Source: Candidatus Aquidulcis sp.
GTDB lineage: Bacteria > Chloroflexota > Anaerolineae > UBA4142
Direction: 5' to 3'
Length of the DNA stretch: 64,000 bases
Assembly: GCA_020723345.1 (NCBI GenBank)
Contig: DYJA01000023.1
Coordinates: 1-64,000, forward strand
Below the pieces are notes generated by a model. The model ran no database searches. It saw only the letters and a program-made list of their open reading frames with translations, and was not told the origin of the DNA. Below, one piece after another: positions 8,820 to 18,392 of this stretch. The position numbers and the translations under genes were made by a program. Position 1 is the stretch's first letter. Each line of letters opens with the position of its first letter.

Positions 8820-10112
8820 TCACCCGCGGAAGAGTGGAAAAAACAGCACGTACAAAATAGTCGTGACCACACACGTCGCGAGCATCGTCGGCAAGCCGCG
8901 CTTGTTCCACAATGCCGAAGTGATCGGCGTCGACATTCGCTCAGAGAGCGAGGCGACTACGACATTCGCCGTGGCACCAATAATAGTTCCATTTCCCCCG
9001 AACCCCGCGCCAAAAGCCAACGCCCACCACAAGGGAGCCGCTTCCACACCAGCCGCGCCCAAGCCCTGAATCACCGGAATCAACGCAATCGTGATCGGCA
9101 CGTTGTCTACGACCGCCGACGCGAGAGCCACAACCCAGAGCACAATCACGCCGAACAGCACCATCGGCATCCCCTGGGCTTGCGCGACCAAACCGGCAAG
9201 CGCGTGCATCACACCTGCCGCTTCCAAGCCGCCCACCATCACAAACAATCCGGCAAAGAACATCAGCACACTCCATTCGATTCGCTTGAACAACTCGTGC
9301 ATGTTCGGGCGCGTCCAGGCGAGTGCCGCGGCTGCCGCGCCCAGCGCGATCAAAGCCGGCGTCAGGCGCAGGGGCTCTTGAACGAAAAAGAGCGCGACCG
9401 CTGCTCCCAGAATGATCAGCACGCGGCGCGCAGTCTTCCAGTCTTCGAGCGCTTCGGTCGGGTTCATTTTCATTACGGCTTCGAGATTAGCCGGAGGTGC
9501 GTCGAGTTCCGCGCGAAAGAGGTAGCGGAGAAGCCACAGCGCAACCAACCAAACCACTGCGACGAGCGGCAACGCATGGGTGAGAAAATCGTTGAAGGAG
9601 AGACCGGCGGCGGAGCCAATCAGCACATTCGGCGGGTCGCCAACCAGCGTGGCTACGCCGCCGACGTTCGAGAGGATTGCCTCGCCCAACAGGAATGGTA
9701 TCGCGCTCACTCCGAGAATTTCGGTGATCAGAACTGTCACCGGCGCGATCAACACGACCGTCGTCACGTTGTCCAAGAACATCGAGACCACTGAGGTCAA
9801 TGCGCCAAGCAACATGAATAACCACACAGGATTGCCGCGCGACAATCGCCCGGCGCTCACGGCGAGGTATTGAAAGAAACCGGTTGGCTCCAACATAGCG
9901 ACGATCATCATCATTCCAAGCAAGAGTCCAAGTGTGTTAAAGTCAATCGCCTTCAGGGCTTCCGCTTCGGAATAGAAATTCAGGATTTTCCCCACACCTA
10001 CAGCCACAACTGCGCCCACGATTGCCACAATCGTCCGATGGACTTTTTCGGACAGGATCAGACCGAGACTGACGGCGAAAATCAGAATGGAGAGGATCCC
10101 TGGGATCATCAT
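8820..10112 (-). CDS. ArsB/NhaD-type (P-protein-like) ion permease
   Basis: Many TM segments; SMFLDNVTTVVLIAPVTVLI and LVGDPPNVLIGSAAGLSFNDF signature of the IT superfamily. Confidence 0.85.
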   Translation of the reverse strand: MMIPGILSILIFAVSLGLILSEKVHRTIVAIVGAVVAVGVGKILNFYSEAEALKAIDFNTLGLLLGMMMIVAMLEPTGFFQYLAVSAGRLSRGNPVWLFMLLGALTSVVSMFLDNVTTVVLIAPVTVLITEILGVSAIPFLLGEAILSNVGGVATLVGDPPNVLIGSAAGLSFNDFLTHALPLVAVVWLVALWLLRYLFRAELDAPPANLEAVMKMNPTEALEDWKTARRVLIILGAAVALFFVQEPLRLTPALIALGAAAAALAWTRPNMHELFKRIEWSVLMFFAGLFVMVGGLEAAGVMHALAGLVAQAQGMPMVLFGVIVLWVVALASAVVDNVPITIALIPVIQGLGAAGVEAAPLWWALAFGAGFGGNGTIIGATANVVVASLSERMSTPITSALWNKRGLPTMLATCVVTTILYVLFFPLFRG

Positions 10113-10597
10113 GTGCCTCCCGTGGCAGTCGTGTTGGAAGAACGGGAAATACCCCAACTGACCAAGAGCGCAGCGCCAACATCCACGCGAGAGGCAATAC
10201 CGACGAGACGACCGTCATCCGCAACGATGGGCAGATCACGCAGGTTGTGCTGGCGCAACATGGCAACCGCGCGCAGTAGCCCTGCGGTCTCTTCAACCGA
10301 AACCGGCTTTTTCATTACCGCTGCCGTCGAGCGCGCCAGTATTGCCTGCGAGGGCTTTTGTGTTTCCACCGCGCCAAAGTCGTGGACGAAATCCAAATCC
10401 TCGATCATCCGCACAAAATCGGGCATGACCAATTCGAGTACGTCGCTGAGAAGCAACATACCGACCAGCCGGTTTGCTTCGTCCACCACCGGCAACGTCC
10501 CGATACGCCGCGCGACAAAGAGGTCAACCGCTTGACCGATTGTGGCTGACGCCGTAACCGAGACGACGTCACGTTTCATAATGTCACTGATTTTCAT
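10109..10597 (-). CDS. CBS-domain pair protein
   Basis: MKISDIMKRDVVSVTASATIGQAVDLFVARRIGTLPVVDE; second CBS MKKPVSVEETAG...DLPIVADDGRLVGIASRVD. Confidence 0.85.
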   Translation of the reverse strand: MKISDIMKRDVVSVTASATIGQAVDLFVARRIGTLPVVDEANRLVGMLLLSDVLELVMPDFVRMIEDLDFVHDFGAVETQKPSQAILARSTAAVMKKPVSVEETAGLLRAVAMLRQHNLRDLPIVADDGRLVGIASRVDVGAALLVSWGISRSSNTTATGGT

Positions 10598-10670
10598 ACG
10601 ACTCCAAACAGAACGGCATCCCCACAGGGCACAGGGATGCCGTTTTTCTTACGGGGTGTCGAACCGCCGT

Positions 10671-12179
10671 TTAGAACGTGATCAAGGGTGCCCCGGTGAA
10701 CTGCTTGACGATGAAGTTGAGGAAGAAGAACCCAAAGAACAGCACGTTCAGTAGCAGCACGACGTACGACCACCAGGGTGCTCTGGCGGGTTTGGGCAGT
10801 TTGCTGTTGAGGTACATCATGATGAATGGGAAGAAGAACGCCCCAAAGTTCGACATGTTGGCGGAAATGAGGATCAGTTCCGTCGGCAATGCTTGGAAGA
10901 TCAGGATGCTGATCAGGATACCCAGCACGATCATAAAGGGATAGTAGAAGCGCCGGGGATCGCCGTGAATCCACGAGCGGAACCGCTCACTGACCCCATA
11001 CGCCGCATCCACGAAATTCCGCACCAACATCTCAAAGAGCACCATTTGCGTCGAGAAGAGAATGAGGAACCCGGCGAACAGTGCCCAGTAGAAGAACACC
11101 GGTCCCGCGAGTTTGTTGAGTTGCATCGCGGCGTACACCGGCATGTTCGCCGTGGTCGCTTTCTCCGCGCCGGGGAGCGTTGCCAGGTACCCCACCAGGA
11201 TACTCGGCAGCATCATGCCCAGGATTGCGCCACCGAAGAAGACCACCCACTGGTCAATCGTCAGATAGCGGAACCAGCGCTTCCACAGCGCTGCGTTCTT
11301 CTCATTCTCTGGAAAGATCTTGCCGACCGCGAGGATTTTTTCCTGCTTACCGCCGACCATGCCCGCAATGAAGCCGACTTTGTGCCCCATGCCATAGCCC
11401 TTGTCCCGGTAGTAGTTGATAAGGAAGAAATTTAGACCGGAGGCAGTTGCCGTAAAGCCAGCCAGCGCGCCGAGGAGCGTGGGGTCGGAACCCTTGGGTG
11501 GCAGAGCGGGGGTGACGAGACTGACAAAGCCAGTGACCCAGCGATCCGGCGGCACCAAAAAGAGGACAAAGATGAAGAGTGAGACGAGGAGAAAAATCAC
11601 TTGAACCGCGTTAGCGATTTCCAGCGTTCTCGAGATCCTCTCCCCGAACAACACGATGAGGAACACGCCGCATAGCAACGCGATGCCAAGAAAGCGCACC
11701 GTCGCAATTTCCGCCGGTGCGTTGACCCGGCCGAAGATGATGGCGAAAAGCGCTTGACCGGCGCCGGCGACCCAGCCGCCCCAAACGAAAGCGAGGTAGA
11801 GGCAGAACACCGCCCAGGGAGTCCAGAATTTGAATCCGCCCGGCGTGCGTCCAAACGCCACCACCGGCACCTCGCCGGTCGCGATTGTGAAGCGACCGAT
11901 CTCGACGTTGTAGAACGTCTGGAGTACGGCTGACACGAGGATGATCCAGCCGATGCCGACAAAGCCGTAGGTCGCGACGTTGAGCGGACCCAGCAGCCAC
12001 TCGCCGCTTCCAATGGACACGCCCAGCGCGATCAGACTGGGACCGATCACGACTTTGATGATTTCCGCCGTGCCAATCTTCTTAACCTTGAAGACCTCTT
12101 CCGGGGTTGGCAAGTCGTCGAGTTCCAACGGCGGTCGGCTCACACCGATCTGAAGCGTCTTCGCTTCTTTCTCTGACAT
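10671..12179 (-). CDS. Nramp-family divalent metal transporter-like membrane protein
   Basis: GPSLIALGVSIGSGEWLLGP; multiple TM segments; Nramp-like organisation. Confidence 0.7.
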   Translation of the reverse strand: MSEKEAKTLQIGVSRPPLELDDLPTPEEVFKVKKIGTAEIIKVVIGPSLIALGVSIGSGEWLLGPLNVATYGFVGIGWIILVSAVLQTFYNVEIGRFTIATGEVPVVAFGRTPGGFKFWTPWAVFCLYLAFVWGGWVAGAGQALFAIIFGRVNAPAEIATVRFLGIALLCGVFLIVLFGERISRTLEIANAVQVIFLLVSLFIFVLFLVPPDRWVTGFVSLVTPALPPKGSDPTLLGALAGFTATASGLNFFLINYYRDKGYGMGHKVGFIAGMVGGKQEKILAVGKIFPENEKNAALWKRWFRYLTIDQWVVFFGGAILGMMLPSILVGYLATLPGAEKATTANMPVYAAMQLNKLAGPVFFYWALFAGFLILFSTQMVLFEMLVRNFVDAAYGVSERFRSWIHGDPRRFYYPFMIVLGILISILIFQALPTELILISANMSNFGAFFFPFIMMYLNSKLPKPARAPWWSYVVLLLNVLFFGFFFLNFIVKQFTGAPLITF

Positions 12180-12784
12180 TTTTCCCTCCTGTGAGTACTA
12201 GTCCGTACAAATTGATTAGGTCGTTCAGTGGTGGTGTTTTGTTGCTTTCGATCACCCCCTTCTGTTCATTGACTCGACCGGGGTAAAGGATCTCACAACC
12301 AACCATTCCCAGTCGGATCTGGTCAGGAAAGAGGGCGGATTGCAACCTGCGCGTGATGGGACCGATAAGGAGCAACGATGTAAACCCTGCAGGAAAACAG
12401 GCAACCTCGCCCGTTTACTCACACGCGTGCTAACCCGAAATTCGAAACGACCTAGGCACCTAACTAAGGAGGAAACAGAACTCTGCGCTGATCTAACTTG
12501 CCGAGAACCGCGCGCGAGTCCGGAGTCAACCCAAGTATAATCAACGGATATGCAAAAGTCAAATTCGGGGCTAACCGAATTCAGACCGAAATCTGACTAA
12601 ACGCGTACCCTCGCGCGATAAAATATCCGATGGACAAATTGGATTCGTAATCAGCCAACCTTGCGAAGGTTCGGCAGTCGTCTTCGATGCAATGCGCTTG
12701 CCCGTGCCAAAGGGTGTCATATTCACAGGTTTCTCACAACCTTCGCAAGGTTGAGTCGCTTGTATTCTTGAATCGAGGAAAAAA

Positions 12785-15700
12785 ATGGCAAGAACTAAAG
12801 TTACCCTAGACGCGAATGAAGCCGCGGCGTACGTCGCGCATCACTTGAGCGAAGTCATCGCGATTTACCCGATCACGCCGTCGTCCACGATGGGCGAATG
12901 GGCGGATCAATGGTCGGCGGAAGGCAAGCAAAACATTTGGGGCACGGTGCCGCTCGTCGTCGAAATGCAGAGCGAAGGCGGCGCGGCGGGCGCGGTTCAC
13001 GGCGCGCTGCAAACCGGCTCGCTCAGCACGACGTTTACCGCGAGTCAAGGTTTGCTCTTGATGATCCCGAACATGTTCAAGATCGCCGGCGAATTGACGC
13101 CGACGGTGTTTCACGTCAGCGCGCGCGCGCTTGCGGTGCAGGCGCTTTCGATCTTTGGCGATCACAGCGACGTGATGGCGGTGCGCCAGACCGGTTTCGC
13201 GATGCTCGCGTCGAACTCGGTGCAAGAAGTGATGGACACCGCGCTGATCGCGCACGCGGCGACGCTGCAATCGCGCGTTCCCTTTCTCCATTTCTTCGAC
13301 GGCTTTCGTACGTCCGCCGAAGTGATGAAAGTCGAACAACTCACCGACGACGACATGCGCGCGATGATCGATCAAGACCTAGTGCGCGCGCATCGCGCCC
13401 GCGCGCTCTCGCCCGACAATCCGGTGCTGCGCGGCACCGCGCAAAACCCGGACGTGTACTTCCAGGGACGCGAAACGGTCAATCCTTTTTATTTGAAAAC
13501 GCCGGAAATCGTTCAAAAGACGATGGATAAATTCGCGCAGGTCGTCGGACGCCAATATCATTTGTTCGATTACGTCGGCGCGCCGGACGCCGAGCGCGTG
13601 ATCGTCGTCATGTGCTCCGGCGCAGAAATCGCGCAAGAGACCGTCGAGTACTTGCTGCCGAAAGGCGAAAAAGTCGGCGTACTCAAAGTGCGCTTGTATC
13701 GTCCCTTCTCGGTCGAACATTTCGTCAAAGCGTTGCCTGCCACAGTCAAATCGCTTGCAGTTTTGGATCGCACCAAAGAGCCGGGCAGCATCGGCGAACC
13801 GCTCTACCAAGATGTGATCACCGCGCTCGCGGAATCTGTGGCAGCGGGCAGCCTGCCCGCCATGCCGCGCGTGATCGGCGGTCGCTACGGCTTGGCGTCG
13901 AAAGAATTCACGCCCGCGATGGTCAAAGCGGTTTTCGACGAATTGAAAAAAGCGCAGCCGAAAAACCATTTTACCGTCGGCATCAACGACGACGTGACGA
14001 ACACGAGTCTCGATTTCGATCCAACCTTCTCGACCGAAGGCAAGGAAATCGTACGCGCGATGTTCTACGGTCTCGGCGCGGACGGCACCGTCGGCGCGAA
14101 CAAGAACTCGATCAAGATCATCGGCGAAGACACCGACAATTTCGCGCAAGGATATTTCGTCTACGACTCGAAGAAATCGGGTCAGATGACGACATCGCAC
14201 TTGCGCTTTGGGCCCAAGCAGATTCGCTCGTCGTACCTCATCACATCCGCGAATTTTGTCGCGTGCCATCAATTCTCGTTCACCGAACGCTACGATCTGT
14301 TGAGCGCAGCCGATCCCGGCGCGGTCTTTTTGCTGAACGCGCCGTTCGGTCCCGACGAAGTGTGGGATCATTTGCCGCGCACGATGCAGAAACAAATCAT
14401 CGACAAGAAACTGAAATTCTATGTGATCGACGCGGTCAAAGTCGCAAAAGAAACCGGCATGGGCGGACGCATCAACACGATCATGCAGACGTGCTTTTTC
14501 GCGATCAGCGGCGTGCTCCCGCGCACCGAAGCCATCGACGCGATCAAACACGCGATTGAAAAGACGTACAGCAAGCGCGGCGAAGCGGTCGTGCAGAAAA
14601 ACTTTGCCGCCGTCGACGCGTCGCTCTCGAATCTGTACGAAGTGAAATATCCCAACAAGGTCACCAGCGCGTTCGATCTGCGCCCCGCGGTTCCCGCCGA
14701 AGCGCCCGCGTTCGTCCAAGACGTGCTCGCGCCGATTGTCGCCGGTAAAGGCGATACGCTGCCGGTCAGCAAAATGCCCATCGACGGCACGTTCCCGCTC
14801 GCGACGACACAGTGGGAACGCCGCAACATCGCAATCGATATTCCGGTGTGGGACGAGAAAATTTGTATTCAGTGCGGCAAGTGCGTTTTGGTTTGCCCGC
14901 ACGCGACGATCCGCTCCAAAGTGTACGACGAAAAATATCTCGCCAACGCGCCCGCGACGTTCAAGAGTACCGCCGCGCGCTGGAAAGAATTTTCGACGCA
15001 AAAGTACACGCTCCAAGTCGCGCCGGAAGATTGCACCGGTTGTTCGCTGTGCGTTGAAACGTGTCCGGTCAAGGACAAGAGCGACACCAAGCACAAAGCG
15101 ATCAACATGATGCCGCAACTCCCGCTCCGCGAGCCGGAAGCCAAGAACTGGGAATTTTTCCTCACGTTGCCGGAGATGGATCGCTCCAAAGTGAATGTCG
15201 GATTAGTCAAGGATTCGCAGTTGCTCGAGCCGCTGTTCGAATTCTCCGGCGCGTGCGGTGGCTGCGGCGAAACGCCGTACGTCAAACTCGTCAGCCAACT
15301 TTTTGGCGACCGCGCGCTCGTCGCGAACGCGACCGGCTGCTCCTCGATTTACGGCGGCAACCTGCCGACGACGCCGTGGGCGAAGAACAAGGACGGCCGC
15401 GGACCCACCTGGTCGAATTCGCTGTTCGAAGACAACGCAGAATTCGGACTCGGCTTCCGTTTGACGATTGACAAGCGACTCGAATACGCGCGCGAATTGT
15501 TACCCCAAGTTGCCAACCTTGTCGGCGCGGAACTTGTCGACGCGTTGCGCCAAGCCGATCAATCGAACGAAGCCGGCATTTTGCAGCAACGCGGACGCGT
15601 GCAGTTGCTCAAAGAGAAATTGCAAGGCAACAAATCGCTCATCGCGCAAGAACTGCTGAGCATCGCCGACGTGTTCGTGAAAAAGAGCGTGTGGATCATG

Positions 15701-16342
15701 GGCGGCGACGGCTGGGCGTACGACATCGGCTACGGCGGACTCGATCACGTGCTCGCGTCCGGTCGCAACGTCAACGTCCTCGTGCTCGACACCGAAGTGT
15801 ACTCGAACACCGGCGGGCAGATGAGCAAGTCGACGCCGCGCGGCGCGGTGGCGCGCTTTGCCGCGGGCGGCAAGCCGCTGCCGAAGAAAGACCTTGCGAT
15901 GATCGCGATGACGTACGGCAACATCTACGTCGCGCGCGTCGCGATGGGCGCGAACGACGCGCAGACGATCCGCGCGTTCATCGAAGCCGAAGCGTACGAT
16001 GGACCCTCGCTCATCGTCGCGTACTCGCACTGCATCGCGCACGGCATCGATCTGGCAAAGGGCATGGAACAGCAAAAACTCGCCGTGCAGACCGGATACT
16101 GGCCCCTCTTTCGCTACAATCCGAACCTGGCGAAGGAAGGCAAGAACCCGCTGACGCTCGATTCCAAAGCGCCGGCACTGCCGCTCGAAAAATACACGTA
16201 CAACGAAACGCGCTACACCCAGTTGATGCAGAGCAACGAGGAAGCCGCCGAGCGATTGCTCAAACTCGCGCAGGAAGACGTGAACAAACGTTGGAAGATG
16301 TACGAGAATTGGGCGAACGCGCCGGGGAATGGAAGCAAGTGA
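12785..16342 (+). CDS. nifJ: Pyruvate:ferredoxin (flavodoxin) oxidoreductase
   Basis: YPITPSSTMGEWADQW; two 4Fe-4S motifs (CIQCGKCVLVCP, CTGCSLCVETCP); GDGWAYDIGYGGLDHVLASGRNVNVLVLDTEVYSNTGGQ TPP domain; about 1185 aa. Confidence 0.95.
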   Translation: MARTKVTLDANEAAAYVAHHLSEVIAIYPITPSSTMGEWADQWSAEGKQNIWGTVPLVVEMQSEGGAAGAVHGALQTGSLSTTFTASQGLLLMIPNMFKIAGELTPTVFHVSARALAVQALSIFGDHSDVMAVRQTGFAMLASNSVQEVMDTALIAHAATLQSRVPFLHFFDGFRTSAEVMKVEQLTDDDMRAMIDQDLVRAHRARALSPDNPVLRGTAQNPDVYFQGRETVNPFYLKTPEIVQKTMDKFAQVVGRQYHLFDYVGAPDAERVIVVMCSGAEIAQETVEYLLPKGEKVGVLKVRLYRPFSVEHFVKALPATVKSLAVLDRTKEPGSIGEPLYQDVITALAESVAAGSLPAMPRVIGGRYGLASKEFTPAMVKAVFDELKKAQPKNHFTVGINDDVTNTSLDFDPTFSTEGKEIVRAMFYGLGADGTVGANKNSIKIIGEDTDNFAQGYFVYDSKKSGQMTTSHLRFGPKQIRSSYLITSANFVACHQFSFTERYDLLSAADPGAVFLLNAPFGPDEVWDHLPRTMQKQIIDKKLKFYVIDAVKVAKETGMGGRINTIMQTCFFAISGVLPRTEAIDAIKHAIEKTYSKRGEAVVQKNFAAVDASLSNLYEVKYPNKVTSAFDLRPAVPAEAPAFVQDVLAPIVAGKGDTLPVSKMPIDGTFPLATTQWERRNIAIDIPVWDEKICIQCGKCVLVCPHATIRSKVYDEKYLANAPATFKSTAARWKEFSTQKYTLQVAPEDCTGCSLCVETCPVKDKSDTKHKAINMMPQLPLREPEAKNWEFFLTLPEMDRSKVNVGLVKDSQLLEPLFEFSGACGGCGETPYVKLVSQLFGDRALVANATGCSSIYGGNLPTTPWAKNKDGRGPTWSNSLFEDNAEFGLGFRLTIDKRLEYARELLPQVANLVGAELVDALRQADQSNEAGILQQRGRVQLLKEKLQGNKSLIAQELLSIADVFVKKSVWIMGGDGWAYDIGYGGLDHVLASGRNVNVLVLDTEVYSNTGGQMSKSTPRGAVARFAAGGKPLPKKDLAMIAMTYGNIYVARVAMGANDAQTIRAFIEAEAYDGPSLIVAYSHCIAHGIDLAKGMEQQKLAVQTGYWPLFRYNPNLAKEGKNPLTLDSKAPALPLEKYTYNETRYTQLMQSNEEAAERLLKLAQEDVNKRWKMYENWANAPGNGSK

Positions 16343-16408
16343 CGTGTGAAACGTGAGACGTGAGACGTGATGCGTGGTGCGTGAAACGTGATGCTTGATC
16401 CGTAAGCG
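16343..16408. repeat. Heptad array, CGTGANN-type, left of the four-helix-bundle gene
   Basis: CGTG-type units start at 16352, 16359, 16366, 16373, 16380, 16387, 16394, 16401; each step 7 nt. Confidence 0.85.
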
Positions 16409-16421
16409 TTAAGGGAGCCGG

Positions 16422-16913
16422 GTGAATTACGAGGAATGGGAAAAGTCGGTTCCGGAGGCGATCAAAGGCGATACACTTTGGAAGGTGGAAGTGTATCGCC
16501 TCGGATTATTGCTTTCCGACCTGGCTTGGTACGACACGACCAAGTTGATGCGTGACAAACGCACACTCGACTTGGCAGGTCAGCTCTACGAAGCAGTCGG
16601 GTCGGTGAGCGCGAATGTTGCCGAAGGATATTCGCGCGGCTCGAACAAAGATCGCGCGCGATTCTATGAGTATTCCCTGGGCTCGGCTCGCGAAAGTCGC
16701 GACTGGTACTACAAAGGTCGGCACATCTTGGATGAGCAAGTCACAGACCACAGATTGCGCTTTCTCGTTTCGGTGATTCGTCTCTTGCTCAAGATGGTTC
16801 CTGAGGAGCGCGGTCATACACTCCACGACGAACGCGCCGATTATCAAATCAACGAAGAATGCGCGATCGCCGAGCTCAACGATCTACTACGCAACATCCC
16901 ACTCCCAGACTGA
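16422..16913 (+). CDS. Four-helix-bundle protein (S23/IVS-type, TIGR02436-like)
   Basis: LAGQLYEAVGSVSANVAEGYSRGSNKDRARFYEYSLGSARESRDWY motif characteristic of this family. Confidence 0.85.
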   Translation: MNYEEWEKSVPEAIKGDTLWKVEVYRLGLLLSDLAWYDTTKLMRDKRTLDLAGQLYEAVGSVSANVAEGYSRGSNKDRARFYEYSLGSARESRDWYYKGRHILDEQVTDHRLRFLVSVIRLLLKMVPEERGHTLHDERADYQINEECAIAELNDLLRNIPLPD

Positions 16914-16916
16914 TCG

Positions 16917-16954
16917 TCACGTATCACGTATCACGCATCACGTATCACGTACCA
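16917..16954. repeat. Heptad array (CACGTAT)n, inverted relative to 16343-16408
   Basis: CACG units start at 16918, 16925, 16932, 16939, 16946; exact 7-nt period. Confidence 0.88.
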
Positions 16955-16967
16955 AAGGAGTATTCCG

Positions 16968-17969
16968 ATGCTGGACTTGACTACCACCTATCTCGGCTTG
17001 AAACTCAAAAACCCCATCGTTCCATCGTCGTCGCCGCTGATGCAAAAAGTAGATAACATCAAACACTTGGAGGACGCCGGCGCGGCGGCGGTCGTCTTGC
17101 ATTCGTTGTTCGAAGAGCAGATCATCAAAGAAAGCAACATCCTCGATCACTATCTCAACTACGGCACCGAAGGTTTCTGGGAAGCGCTCTCGTTTTTCCC
17201 TGAGCAGAAAAGTTACAACATCGGCGCCGACGCGTACCTCGACCACATCCGCAAAGTCAAAGCCGCCGTCAAGATTCCGGTGCTCGCGAGTCTCAACGGC
17301 GTTTCGATCGGCGGCTGGATCAAGTACGCGCAAAAGATCGAACAAGCCGGAGCCGACGCGCTCGAATTGAATATGTACTATCTCGCCGCGGATCCGGCGC
17401 AAACCGGCGCGCAAGTCGAGCAAATGTATCTCGATCTCGTGCGCGCGGTCAAGGCGAGCGTCAAGATTCCGATTGCGGTGAAACTGAGTTTGCACTTTAG
17501 CGCGTTCGCCAACATCGCACAACAACTCGCGCAAGCCGGCGCGAACGGGCTAGTCGTCTTCAATCGTTTCTACCAGCCGGATTTCGATCTAGAAAATCTT
17601 GAAGTCGTTCATGATCTGGAACTGAGCACGCCCGACTTGCTGCGCGTGCGTCTACGCTGGGCGGCGATGCTGCACGGGAAAATCAACGCCGACCTCGCGG
17701 TCACCGGCGGCGTCCACACTGCCGAAGACGTCCTCAAGTGCATGATGGCGGGCGCGCGCGTCGCAATGATGACGTCCGCGCTGCTCGAACACGGCACGGA
17801 GCACGTCCGCGCGGTGCTGGGCGATCTGGCCGCGTGGATGCAGAAACACGAGTACGAATCCATCACGCAGATGCAAGGCAGCATGAGCCAAAAGTCGGTC
17901 GCGTATCCGGCGGCGTTCGAGCGCGCGAATTATATCAAGGTGCTGCAATCGTATCGCCCGGCGATTTAG
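16968..17969 (+). CDS. Dihydroorotate dehydrogenase-like protein
   Basis: [54 protein letters not shown]-barrel DHOD family. Confidence 0.85.
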   Translation: MLDLTTTYLGLKLKNPIVPSSSPLMQKVDNIKHLEDAGAAAVVLHSLFEEQIIKESNILDHYLNYGTEGFWEALSFFPEQKSYNIGADAYLDHIRKVKAAVKIPVLASLNGVSIGGWIKYAQKIEQAGADALELNMYYLAADPAQTGAQVEQMYLDLVRAVKASVKIPIAVKLSLHFSAFANIAQQLAQAGANGLVVFNRFYQPDFDLENLEVVHDLELSTPDLLRVRLRWAAMLHGKINADLAVTGGVHTAEDVLKCMMAGARVAMMTSALLEHGTEHVRAVLGDLAAWMQKHEYESITQMQGSMSQKSVAYPAAFERANYIKVLQSYRPAI

Positions 17970-18000
17970 TGTTTGTCCATGTTCAGATAAGGAGTCGCCA

Positions 18001-18345
18001 GTGATCATCAAAAAACTCGCGGACGTACCGTTCGCCGACTTGCGCGGCTACGACAAAGTGACCAAGCAAATCGTCATTGGACCCGCCGACGGATCTACTG
18101 AAATCGTAATGCGTTATTTTAGCATGGCGCCCGGTGGAACAACAGCGCATCACGCTCACGACTTTCCGCATCTGGTGGCAATTCAAGCCGGACGCGGTGT
18201 GGTCATAGACGCGGATGGCGTAGAACACCCGTTAAAGAAGGGCGACTATCTTTTTATTCGTGACAACGAAGCACACCACCTGGCGAATACCGGAACAGAA
18301 CCGTTTGATTTCATCTGCGTGGTGCCGCGCCGCGGCGAAGAATAA
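18001..18345 (+). CDS. Cupin-domain protein
   Basis: MAPGGTTAHHAHDFPHLVAIQAGRGVVIDADG...GDYLFIRDNEAHHLANTG double cupin motif. Confidence 0.85.
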   Translation: MIIKKLADVPFADLRGYDKVTKQIVIGPADGSTEIVMRYFSMAPGGTTAHHAHDFPHLVAIQAGRGVVIDADGVEHPLKKGDYLFIRDNEAHHLANTGTEPFDFICVVPRRGEE

Positions 18346-18352
18346 AAATTGG

Positions 18353-18392
18353 AAGACCTTCCAGGTTTCGGAAACCTGGAAGGTCTTTTTGT
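18353..18392. terminator. Bidirectional intrinsic terminator between convergent genes
   Basis: AAGACCTTCCAGGTTTC / GAAACCTGGAAGGTCTT followed by TTTTT, preceded by AAAAA. Confidence 0.85.

Noticed and set aside
8814-9794. 326-aa plus-strand ORF
   Set aside because: Antisense to the ArsB/NhaD permease; His/Arg/Asn-rich, no domain.
10612-10649. Hairpin AACGGCATCCC/GGGATGCCGTT as terminator of the Nramp-like gene
   Set aside because: T-tract lies on the plus strand only, opposite to the flanking minus-strand genes; function unclear.
12656-12757. AACCTTGCGAAGGTT pair considered as attachment sites of an integrated element
   Set aside because: Inverted rather than direct, no integrase, and the same palindrome occurs at 2731-2796.
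12180-12780. Long intergenic region between the Nramp-like gene and nifJ as a metal riboswitch
   Set aside because: No match to the yybP-ykoY or other riboswitch cores that I could recognise on either strand.
13379-15118. 579-aa minus-strand ORF
   Set aside because: Antisense shadow of nifJ with Arg/Phe-biased composition.
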